From assembly GCA_025062175.1 (NCBI GenBank), contig JANXAX010000145.1:1-6603 (forward strand): 6,603 nucleotides of DNA. The letters run 5' to 3'. The position numbers and the translations under genes were made by a program. Within the stretch, counting starts at the first letter, position 1. Each line of letters begins with the position of its first letter. The DNA comes from Anaerolineae bacterium (GTDB lineage Bacteria > Chloroflexota > Anaerolineae > 4572-78 > NAK82). The notes beneath the pieces were generated by a model that saw only the letters and a list, made by a program, of their open reading frames with translations, ran no database searches and was not told the DNA's origin. Positions 1-6,411 of this stretch are shown piece after piece.

Positions 1-38
1 CAAGCCGAAGATCGCGGGTTCGAATCCCGTCGCTCCCG
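1..38 (+). tRNA. tRNA-Asp, 3' part (5' end outside the window)
   Basis: The canonical 3' half of a tRNA is visible. Bases 4-8 are the 3' strand of the anticodon stem, 9-13 a five-base variable loop, 14-18 and 26-30 the T stem around the loop TTCGAAT, 31-37 the acceptor strand CGCTCCC, and G38 the discriminator. CCA is not encoded. Base 1 is anticodon position 36 and is C, so the codon begins with G (Asp, Glu, Gly, Ala or Val). The G discriminator, the CAA across positions 36-38 and the CCCGTC...CCCG ending resemble cyanobacterial and plastid tRNA-Asp(GUC) as I remember them. Gly is the main alternative, because CTCCCGC-T at 33-40 would match a Gly acceptor, but that needs two extra bases after the T stem. 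The tRNA call is firm; the Asp identity is probable. Confidence 0.85.
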
Positions 39-40
39 CT

Positions 41-76
41 GCGGCAACTTTCCAGAAGGGGAGTTGCCGCTTTTTT
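41..76 (+). terminator. Rho-independent terminator of the tRNA transcript
   Basis: A perfect 9-bp stem, GCGGCAACT (41-49) with AGTTGCCGC (62-70), encloses a 12-base loop and is followed directly by six T (71-76). It starts three bases after the tRNA discriminator, so it ends the tRNA transcript. It lies only 33 bases before the next start codon, which leaves little room for a separate promoter for that gene. Confidence 0.93.
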
Positions 77-109
77 GTTTATGCACGATGATGAAGGGGA
101 AGTCGTTTT

Positions 110-1552
110 ATGAAAGGTTGTAAAGTGTGGGTGGCGATGGTGCTCACCTTCCTTGCCTGTGGATTATGCTTGTCGTTGGTGGTACTGGGCAGTATGCGGT
201 ACGGTGGAGCACGGGAGCTCCTTCTGCGCCTCCGCCTGGAACTAGTATCTATGCTGCGCCGTCCGCCAGCTCCCTTTGTTCCCACACCATTGCCGACCAC
301 CCTCCTGACTGTAGTCAGGCGAGCATCCCCAACCCCGATATGGCCCACGCCTACACCGCCGGCTCGGGACGTATCGGAGACGGCTCCAACACTCACCGCC
401 ACTCCTATTCCGCACATGCCCACTGCGCTGCCGGTGATAAATACTCGGATGATCGACTTGCTGCCCACGCAACACATCTCTAAAAAAGACAGTACGCAGG
501 CGAACTCATCTCCCACAGCCACCCTTTGGGTGCAAGAGAGCTTCTCACAAACTGCCGGTCCACCACGTCACCCCGCACCGGCTGCACCCTCTGTGCAGTT
601 GAGCGGCATCACCCACATATGGCAGAAATGGAACAACTGCGGGCCGGCGACTTTGGCTATGTATCTGAGCTATTTTGGCATCTCGCTCACTCAGGCCGAG
701 ATCGCGGCGGCACTCAAGCCAAACTGGGACGACAAAAATGTCAGCCCTCACGAGATGGCGGACTTTGCCACGCAATATGGTCTCAAAGCGCTGGTGCGTG
801 TCAACGGGACGGCAGAACGTCTGCGACTTTTGTTAAGCAATGGACTACCGGTGATGATTGAGACGTGGCTCGAGCTAGAACCGAATAATGGTATGGGACA
901 TTATCGACTGCTGACCGGTTATGAAGATGCACAGCAAGTCTGGATCGCTTATGACTCTTATGTGAGCATCGGGGTCAAGGCAAATGCACCATACCAGGGG
1001 ATTCGGCTTTCGTATACCGAAATGGACACCCTGTGGGCGGTGTTCAACCGAACATACCTGTTGCTTTTCACCGAGGAGTCGGCCCCGATAGTGGCCAGTA
1101 TCCTAGGCGAGGAAATGAACGACCGCGTAATGTGGGAACGTGCGTTGGCACGTGCTCAGGCCGAGATCGCAAGCCGCCCAGATGATCCCTTCGCGCATTT
1201 CAACCTGGGCAGTGCTCTGGTCGCCCTGGGTGAATACGACCAGGCAGCGACCGCTTTCGATCGCGCACGCGTCATCGGATTGCCGTGGCGCATGCTGTGG
1301 TATCAGTTCGCGCCTTTCCGCGCGTACTATGAGACAGGCCGCTATGCCGAGCTGCTGGCCTTGGCTGACGCGACCATCGCCACAGCCGGAGAAATTGAAG
1401 AAGTGTACTACTACAAAGGTTTAGGTCTGGCGGCACTGGGTCGCCAGGATGAGGCACGTCAAAACTGGCAACATGCTCTCACGCTGAACCCTCATTACAA
1501 AGAAGCTGTTGCGGCACTTGCTGCTAGTGCTGAAGCGCCTTCTTCACCGTAA
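110..1552 (+). CDS. Membrane-anchored C39-like (papain-fold) peptidase with TPR repeats
   Basis: The 480-residue protein has four parts. A hydrophobic N-terminal segment (about 5-28) acts as a signal anchor. A Pro/Thr-rich linker (about 51-165) is likely extracytoplasmic. A domain at about 166-322 matches the Peptidase_C39_2 style: Cys177 in NNCGPATLAM with Gln172 just upstream, His264 in GMGHYRLLTGYED, and Asp282 in AYDSY, giving a complete Cys-His-Asp set. The C-terminus (about 356-462) has about three TPR units with typical LG.Y..A spacing. Members of this family are cysteine peptidases or amide hydrolases acting outside the membrane; the substrate here is unknown. There is no ABC transporter nearby, so it is unlikely to be a bacteriocin leader peptidase. 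The start is supported by AAGGGGA at 94-100, about 9 bases before ATG. The next gene starts 53 bases after the stop, probably in the same transcript. The domain calls are strong; the biological role is open. Confidence 0.88.
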   Translation: MKGCKVWVAMVLTFLACGLCLSLVVLGSMRYGGARELLLRLRLELVSMLRRPPAPFVPTPLPTTLLTVVRRASPTPIWPTPTPPARDVSETAPTLTATPIPHMPTALPVINTRMIDLLPTQHISKKDSTQANSSPTATLWVQESFSQTAGPPRHPAPAAPSVQLSGITHIWQKWNNCGPATLAMYLSYFGISLTQAEIAAALKPNWDDKNVSPHEMADFATQYGLKALVRVNGTAERLRLLLSNGLPVMIETWLELEPNNGMGHYRLLTGYEDAQQVWIAYDSYVSIGVKANAPYQGIRLSYTEMDTLWAVFNRTYLLLFTEESAPIVASILGEEMNDRVMWERALARAQAEIASRPDDPFAHFNLGSALVALGEYDQAATAFDRARVIGLPWRMLWYQFAPFRAYYETGRYAELLALADATIATAGEIEEVYYYKGLGLAALGRQDEARQNWQHALTLNPHYKEAVAALAASAEAPSSP

Positions 1553-1605
1553 GCCCCAGCACACACCTTGCATCAAGAGTCTCTCCAGACAAGAGCGCTG
1601 TCCCT

Positions 1606-3216
1606 GTGATCACCTCCAACGACTCTCCACAGCAGCAACACTTCGTACGCGATGTGCTGTGGGTGGGAATCTCGTTTGCCCTGGCGGCCGGAGTGGGGTT
1701 GTTGCGCAATATGCTGATCGCGCAACGATTTGGTTTGGGTGCTGAGCTGGACGCCTATTATGCTGCGTTCAAGTTGCCTGATCTCTTGTTCACTGTCGTC
1801 GCCGGAGGAGCGCTGACGACCGCCTTTATCCCCGTTTTCGTCCAGCTGCTTGCCACCGAAGGTATGGCAGGCGCCTGGCGGCTGGCCAGTGCACTCACCA
1901 ATCTGGTCGTTTTGACAACTGCGGCCCTGGCGGTGCCGATGGCGCTTTTAGCCCCCTGGCTTGTGCGTATCATCATTGCACCTGGTTTTCCCGCGCCACT
2001 GCAGGACCAGACAGCGACGCTGATGCGGCTGGTTTTGCTTTCCACAGTGATCTTTGGGGTCAGCTCGGTCCAGAGCGGCGCACTGCACGGTTTTAAACAC
2101 TTCTGGTTGCCTGCGCTGGCACCGGTGGTTTACCCCCTGGGCACGATCCTGGGCGCCCTCTGGCTGGTGCCCTTATGGGGTACTTACGGTCTGGCCGTCG
2201 GTGCGGTCATCGGTGCGTGTATGCACCTGACGGTGAAAATCCCGGCACTATTGCATTACCAATTTCGCTGGTGGCCCGTGTTAGGTATCCGCATGGCGGC
2301 GGTGCGACGGGTGGCGATGCTGTTCGGACCCCGTGTGCTCGATCTGGGCGTTTTCCATTTGACAATGCTTGCGACCACGAACCTCGCTTCACGTTTGAGC
2401 ACCGGCAGTGTCAGCGCGCTGGAATGGGGCTGGGACGCGATGCAGATTCCTGAGACGATAATCGGCACCGCATTTGGCTTGGTGGCACTTCCTACTCTAG
2501 CTGACATGGCCACACGCGGTGACCTACAAAGTTTGCGCGATACGTTGGCCGGCGCCCTACGCTTAGCACTCGCACTCGCTATGCCTGCGGCATGCGCTCT
2601 GATCATTTTAGGCCGTCCCATCGTGCAATTGCTTTATCAACGCGGCGCCTTCGATGCTGCCGCCACCGAAGCGGTGTACATCGCCTTGCGTTTCTATGCA
2701 TTTGGCCTGGCAGCTCACGTTTGCCTGGAATTGGTGACGCGCGCATTTTTCGCATGCCAAGACACTGTCACCCCGCTTCTGGCTGCGACGGGGTCAGCAG
2801 CGTTTAACATCTTGCTAGGCATCGTATTAATGGAACCACTAGGGCATGGTGGACTGGCGCTGGCAAACTCGTTGGCCGTGTCGGGTGAAGTATTCGCGCT
2901 GCTGCTGATCCTGCGGCGACATCTCGGCAGCGTATCCGGTCGCCGCTTAGTGCACACGCTGGTAAAACTAGCGCTTGCAACGGCCTCTATGGCAGTCACG
3001 ATGCTGATAGTGCAAGGATGGGTTGAAAAAACGGACGCTGCTGCCCCGCTCATGCTACTGAACGTGGGCATAGCCGGTCTATGCAGCTATCTGATCTGCA
3101 CAGTGCTCCTGAGGGTAAGTCCACTGCAGCTAGCACGCGAGCTTGCATGCCTGGCAGTTAGACCGCGCACGAGCTTGAGGGAGACGAAGCCGTTCGATGC
3201 GGCCGATATTACGTGA
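1606..3216 (+). CDS. murJ: MurJ/MviN-family lipid II flippase-like membrane protein (divergent)
   Basis: The 536-residue protein is hydrophobic almost throughout, as expected for the MVF branch of the MOP superfamily (usually 13-14 helices, about 500-550 residues). The family hallmark is at 42-76: FG, then LDAYYAAFKLPDLLF, then GGALTTAFIPVF. Further family features are AP-GF (125-128), LPTLADM (295-301), the FD-AA-TEA-YIAL stretch (349-361) and RAFFACQDTVTP (379-390). MurJ moves lipid II across the cytoplasmic membrane for cell-wall synthesis. Against E. coli MurJ recalled from memory, Arg24 (here Arg34) and Asp39 (here Asp49) are kept, but Arg18, Arg52 and Arg270 are replaced (Ala28, Phe62, and Asp277 or a one-residue gap). 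It may therefore be a clade-specific MurJ, or a relative exporting another lipid-linked glycan. The start is GTG with only a weak possible ribosome site (AAGAG, 1591-1595), so it may depend on coupling to the gene upstream; GTG 1654 is another possible start. The family is sure; the substrate and symbol are less so. Confidence 0.85.
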   Translation: MITSNDSPQQQHFVRDVLWVGISFALAAGVGLLRNMLIAQRFGLGAELDAYYAAFKLPDLLFTVVAGGALTTAFIPVFVQLLATEGMAGAWRLASALTNLVVLTTAALAVPMALLAPWLVRIIIAPGFPAPLQDQTATLMRLVLLSTVIFGVSSVQSGALHGFKHFWLPALAPVVYPLGTILGALWLVPLWGTYGLAVGAVIGACMHLTVKIPALLHYQFRWWPVLGIRMAAVRRVAMLFGPRVLDLGVFHLTMLATTNLASRLSTGSVSALEWGWDAMQIPETIIGTAFGLVALPTLADMATRGDLQSLRDTLAGALRLALALAMPAACALIILGRPIVQLLYQRGAFDAAATEAVYIALRFYAFGLAAHVCLELVTRAFFACQDTVTPLLAATGSAAFNILLGIVLMEPLGHGGLALANSLAVSGEVFALLLILRRHLGSVSGRRLVHTLVKLALATASMAVTMLIVQGWVEKTDAAAPLMLLNVGIAGLCSYLICTVLLRVSPLQLARELACLAVRPRTSLRETKPFDAADIT

Positions 3217-3529
3217 CACCTCGACTATGCTCTGCAGAATATCTTTGTGGTAGCGGCGTATTTCCGCGGGGGAAATTCCAGCGATGAAGTGCACATGGTG
3301 CTCAAGCACTGACTGATAACAACGGAATGGGAGATTTCTGTACACGAAAATCTCGATTTACCGCTTTTGGGTACATACCTCTGATGCATGCCCGAAAAGC
3401 TCACCTCTTACCTTCAGCCCTTTCAACTGGTCGGCGGCAAATTTCCACTACGGGGGACACACTGCCACCGATCACGATGCGTTGACCACAGAGACGGTCA
3501 GGTGTATACTTTGAACTCAAGGATACAGT
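3217..3529. other. 313-base gap between the murJ-like gene and the AI-2E gene
   Basis: No + strand gene is convincing here. A reading frame from 3388 runs on into the AI-2E gene in the wrong frame and has no family features. No strong terminator follows the murJ-like gene. A 7-bp A/T-rich hairpin (GAGATTT 3331-3337 with AAATCTC 3348-3354, 10-base loop) has no real T run, and a 6-bp one (ATTTCC 3260-3265 with GGAAAT 3271-3276) has none. On the minus strand one frame is open from 3447 to 3130 except for a TAA at 3358-3360; it reads as plausible protein but is not recognised. The right edge holds the AI-2E promoter. Confidence 0.6.
3482..3510 (+). promoter_or_regulatory. Sigma-70-type promoter for the AI-2E transporter gene
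   Basis: The -35 box TTGACC (3482-3487) and the -10 box TATACT (3505-3510) each match consensus at 5 of 6 bases and are separated by exactly 17 bases. The start of transcription would fall near 3516-3518, giving a leader of only about 13 bases that just holds the ribosome site AAGGA (3519-3523). It indicates that the AI-2E gene is expressed independently of the upstream pair. Confidence 0.72.
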
Positions 3530-4840
3530 ATGATGAAGCCCAATATTCAGAGTCGCATCTTCTTTTATATTCTTTTCGCCTTTTCGGCCTATTGGGCCTA
3601 CCTTTTGATTGGGCCCTATATAGGCACTGTCGTGCTTGCCATGGTAACGGTTACCGTCTTTTTACCGGTATACGAGATGTTCGTGCGCATAGCGGGCCGA
3701 TGGCGCGGTATGCCGGTTGTGCTTACCATCGTGACCATCTTCGCGGTGGTGCTACTGCCGGTGGCCGGTATGGTGAGCTTGGCTGTGCAGCAAACCCTGG
3801 AATTCAGCGCCGACGTCTCTCAACTGGTAGCTAGCGTCGTTGAATACCCTTCTCTAGCAGATCTGTTGGTCCACATCAACTCCCTGCTGGCCGGGTTGCC
3901 CTTTGCTCCGGACCTTCAGCTGACTCCGCAAGAGGTTTACCAGGCCGTCGAAAGTGTCGCACGCGCAGTAGCGGCCTTCTTGGCCGAGACTGCTATCTCG
4001 CTGAGCAGCGCTTCGCTGGATTGGGTCATCGGATTGGTGTTATACGTGTCGCTGTTGGCCGCGCTGTTCCCTAATTACCCGCGTCTGATCGACATGCTGC
4101 GTAAGATGAGCCCGCTCAGCGACGAGATGGACGAGCGCTACATCCGTCGCATCACCATCATTACCAAATCGATGGTGCGCGGGATGTTTGTGCTGGCTGT
4201 GACCCAAGGGCTGGTGATGGGTCTGTTCTTCTGGCTCGCCGGAGTGAAGTACGCTTCGTTCTGGACACTCCTGTCCATCTTTATGGCGATGCTGCCATTG
4301 GGCTGTGGGGTGATCGCAGTGCCGGTCGGCATCGTGCATATGCTGCTCGGCCACCTGTGGCAAGGCCTGCTCGTCCTGCTCGGTTATGCAGTGGCAGTGA
4401 GTGGCATCCAATATTACTTGACTCCACGCTTGGTAGCGCGTGAAGCCAAGCTCAACTCGGCACTGGTGTTGCTGAGCGTGTTCGGCGGCCTCAAGCTGTT
4501 TGGTTTTATGGGCCTAGTGTACGGCCCTATCATTATGATCTTCTTGGTCACCACCGTCGAGATCTATCTAGACTACTACCGCATTGCCAAGTCTGCCACC
4601 GTGATGGAAGAGATCACACCGCCTGTGGCTGTGCACTCCGAAAGAGCGGTAATGCTTCCCTCGAGCGAGATGAGGATGTCTCAAGCAGAGCTGCTGCCGA
4701 CGATATCTTCAGGCGTGGAAACACCCGAAGTTGTGACACTGGCCGAGCGCTCCCAAAACCTATGGGCGGCAGTGCGAAGGTTGCCCCAAATTGTCAGTTG
4801 GCGTCCTCCAGGGCCGTGGGTGCGTCAACAGCGTAACTGA
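3530..4840 (+). CDS. AI-2E family transporter (PerM/TqsA/YdiK-like)
   Basis: The 436-residue polytopic membrane protein has the layout of the AI-2E_transport family. Two N-terminal hydrophobic segments (about 10-50) are followed by another (about 60-87), a less hydrophobic middle region (about 90-150), a membrane segment (about 160-180), then a clustered set of helices (about 215-345). The family-typical motif is at 318-346: FGGLKLFGFMG, then GP, then a hydrophobic stretch ending in VEIYLDYY. PLGCGVIAVPVG (256-267) fits the conserved P/G-rich segment. Members export or take up small molecules or act as antiporters; the AI-2 name reflects TqsA and does not fix the substrate here. The start ATG 3530 is chosen because AAGGA (3519-3523) lies 6 bases upstream; ATG 3533 follows directly and could serve too. 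Odd point: about 80 polar residues (about 355-436) extend beyond the last helix and probably lie in the cytoplasm. Its own promoter precedes it. The family call is firm; the substrate is unknown. Confidence 0.87.
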   Translation: MMKPNIQSRIFFYILFAFSAYWAYLLIGPYIGTVVLAMVTVTVFLPVYEMFVRIAGRWRGMPVVLTIVTIFAVVLLPVAGMVSLAVQQTLEFSADVSQLVASVVEYPSLADLLVHINSLLAGLPFAPDLQLTPQEVYQAVESVARAVAAFLAETAISLSSASLDWVIGLVLYVSLLAALFPNYPRLIDMLRKMSPLSDEMDERYIRRITIITKSMVRGMFVLAVTQGLVMGLFFWLAGVKYASFWTLLSIFMAMLPLGCGVIAVPVGIVHMLLGHLWQGLLVLLGYAVAVSGIQYYLTPRLVAREAKLNSALVLLSVFGGLKLFGFMGLVYGPIIMIFLVTTVEIYLDYYRIAKSATVMEEITPPVAVHSERAVMLPSSEMRMSQAELLPTISSGVETPEVVTLAERSQNLWAAVRRLPQIVSWRPPGPWVRQQRN

Positions 4841-4894
4841 CCAATTCTTTTTGATCCCACCCGATCGTGCATGAAAAATGCCCCGAATGGGTAC

Positions 4895-4923
4895 TTTACG
4901 CGCGTCTGTTACCTTTCTATCAT
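4895..4923 (+). promoter_or_regulatory. Candidate glnA promoter
   Basis: The possible -35 box TTTACG (4895-4900, 4 of 6 consensus bases) and -10 box TATCAT (4918-4923, 5 of 6) are separated by 17 bases. Transcription would start near 4930, giving a leader of about 42 bases. It is the best promoter-like pair in the gap before glnA, but the -35 is weak, as is common where an activator helps. The -10 box coincides with the centre of an inverted repeat. Confidence 0.48.
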
Positions 4924-4930
4924 GGAAGGT
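4911..4930. promoter_or_regulatory. Imperfect inverted repeat over the glnA -10 region, possible operator
   Basis: ACCTT (4911-4915) and AAGGT (4926-4930) are perfect inverted arms. Inside them T4916/G4925 can wobble-pair and C4917/G4924 match. The centre falls between 4920 and 4921, which is also the centre of the candidate -10 box. A repressor bound here would block the promoter. It does not match the GlnR/TnrA pattern TGTNAN7TNACA or the NtrC half-sites I know, so any binding protein is unknown. Confidence 0.33.
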
Positions 4931-4971
4931 GTTTACGCCATCCATAAACCAAGAAAAGGGGAAAGCAAATT

Positions 4972-6387
4972 ATGTCCAAAACAGTGACCGATGTGCTTGC
5001 AATGACCAAACAAGTTGAGATGGTGGACTTACGGTTCACCGACCTGCCGGGCACCTGGCAGCATTTCAGCATCCCGGCACACGAGTTGACAGAGGAGGTG
5101 TTTGAAGACGGCATCGGCTTCGACGGTTCTTCTATCCGGGGTTTCCGTGAGATCCACGAATCAGACATGCTACTGATACCTGACGCGAGCACCGCTTTCA
5201 TCGACCCGGTGCTGCAGGTCCCCACGATGGTGCTGATCTGCGATGTGTATGACCCCATCACGCGTCAGCCTTACACGCGCGATCCGCGCTATGTGGCCCG
5301 CAAGGCAGAAGCCTATTTGCAACAGACTGGCTTGGCCGACGTAAGCTATTGGGGACCTGAGGCCGAGTTTTTCATCTTCAACGATGTGCGGTATGGAGGA
5401 GGCACCAACCAGGGCTTCTATTACATAGATAGTCAGGAGGGTTGGTGGAACAGTGGCAAGGAGCTGAATCCCAATTTGGGTGGCCAGATACCGCCCAAGC
5501 GCGGTTATTTCCCCGTGCCTCCTGCCGACACGTTGCAGGACCTGCGCAGCAAGATGGTGATGGCGCTGGAACGCGTTGGGGTGGCTGTCGAAGTCCATCA
5601 TCACGAGGTGGCCACTGCCGGTCAGACGGAGATCGACATGCGCTTCGCCCCGCTGCTGCGCATGGCGGACCAGATTATGATTTACAAGTACATTGTCAAA
5701 AACGTGGCCCGTCAGCACAATATGACCGCCACCTTCATGCCCAAGCCCTTGTTCGAAGACAACGGCAGCGGTATGCATGTCCATATCAGTCTCTGGAAAG
5801 GCGAACGCAACATCTTCTTCGATGAAGCCGGCTATGCCCAGCTCTCCGATACGGCGCGTTTCTTCATCGGGGGATTACTCCACCACGCAGCCGCTTTGCT
5901 CGCCCTGGTAGCACCCACTACAAACTCTTATCGCCGTCTGGTGCCTGGCTTCGAAGCACCGGTCAATCTGGCATACTCGCAGCGCAATCGGTCGGCCATC
6001 TGTCGTATTCCGATGTACTCGCGCAACCCGCGTGCGAAGCGCATCGAGTTTCGCGCTCCAGATCCCAGCTGCAACCCGTATTTCTGCTTCTCTGCCCTGC
6101 TGATGGCCGGTCTGGATGGCATCCAGAGCCGTATCGACCCCGGCGCTCCGATGGACAAAGACCTCTATGACCTGCCGCCGGAAGAAGCGCGACAGATTAA
6201 ACAGGTGCCTGGCTCGCTGGACAAAGTGCTGGATGCGTTAGAGGCGGACCACGAGTTCCTGTTGCGCGGCGATGTGTTCACCGAGGACGCGTTGGAGGCC
6301 TATATTGACTACAAGCGACGTTTTGAGGTCGATCCGGTGCGGATGCGTCCTCACCCGCACGAATTCGTGCTATATTACGATGTATAG
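4972..6387 (+). CDS. glnA: Glutamine synthetase, type I (GSI-beta-like)
   Basis: The cytoplasmic enzyme joins ammonium to glutamate using ATP, the main entry of nitrogen into metabolism; GSI forms dodecamers. The 471 residues are full length (E. coli 469). Visible motifs are FDGSSIRGF with Asp51, metal-ligand glutamates 130 and 132 (GPEAEFF), Tyr179 in RGYFPVPP, Glu212 and Glu220 around HHEVATAGQTE, Asn264 and His269 in DNGSGMHVH, Glu328 in PGFEAPVNL, Arg340 and Arg345 in NRSAICRIP, and Glu359/Arg361 in RIEFRAPDPSCNPY. Tyr399 in DLYDLPPEEA is the adenylylation-loop tyrosine (E. coli Tyr397), so control by an adenylyltransferase is possible; no glnE or glnB lies in the window. The start is fixed by AAGGGGA (4956-4962), 9 bases before ATG. 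A candidate promoter and inverted repeat lie upstream. No terminator follows; the next gene begins soon after in the same frame. No key residue is missing. Confidence 0.97.
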   Translation: MSKTVTDVLAMTKQVEMVDLRFTDLPGTWQHFSIPAHELTEEVFEDGIGFDGSSIRGFREIHESDMLLIPDASTAFIDPVLQVPTMVLICDVYDPITRQPYTRDPRYVARKAEAYLQQTGLADVSYWGPEAEFFIFNDVRYGGGTNQGFYYIDSQEGWWNSGKELNPNLGGQIPPKRGYFPVPPADTLQDLRSKMVMALERVGVAVEVHHHEVATAGQTEIDMRFAPLLRMADQIMIYKYIVKNVARQHNMTATFMPKPLFEDNGSGMHVHISLWKGERNIFFDEAGYAQLSDTARFFIGGLLHHAAALLALVAPTTNSYRRLVPGFEAPVNLAYSQRNRSAICRIPMYSRNPRAKRIEFRAPDPSCNPYFCFSALLMAGLDGIQSRIDPGAPMDKDLYDLPPEEARQIKQVPGSLDKVLDALEADHEFLLRGDVFTEDALEAYIDYKRRFEVDPVRMRPHPHEFVLYYDV

Positions 6388-6411
6388 CAAGCGCATATAT
6401 CCGGCCCTACG

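Noticed and set aside
33..40. Reading the tRNA end as tRNA-Gly with a CTCCCGC acceptor strand and T discriminator
   Set aside because: The T stem and loop fix the acceptor strand at 31-37 with G38 as discriminator; the Gly reading needs two unpaired extra bases. It is kept only as an alternative.
127..483. A + strand 118-codon frame within the linker region of the C39/TPR gene
   Set aside because: It is an out-of-frame shadow of the Pro/Thr-rich linker and has no ribosome site or family features.
3331..3354. GAGATTT...AAATCTC hairpin as a terminator for the murJ-like gene
   Set aside because: The stem is A/T-rich, lies 115 bases after the stop codon and is not followed by a T run.
3388..3834. 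A 148-codon + strand frame overlapping the start of the AI-2E gene
   Set aside because: Most of it lies over the AI-2E coding region in another frame, its translation is Arg/His/Gly-rich without family features, and no ribosome site supports it.
4869..4881. GCAT-N5-ATGC inverted repeat in the gap before glnA
   Set aside because: Four-base arms are too short to separate from chance, and there is no second copy or promoter alignment.
5170..5784. A 204-codon minus-strand frame inside glnA
   Set aside because: It lies wholly antisense to a well-supported glutamine synthetase; long antisense frames are common opposite GC-biased coding sequence, and the translation has no recognisable domain.
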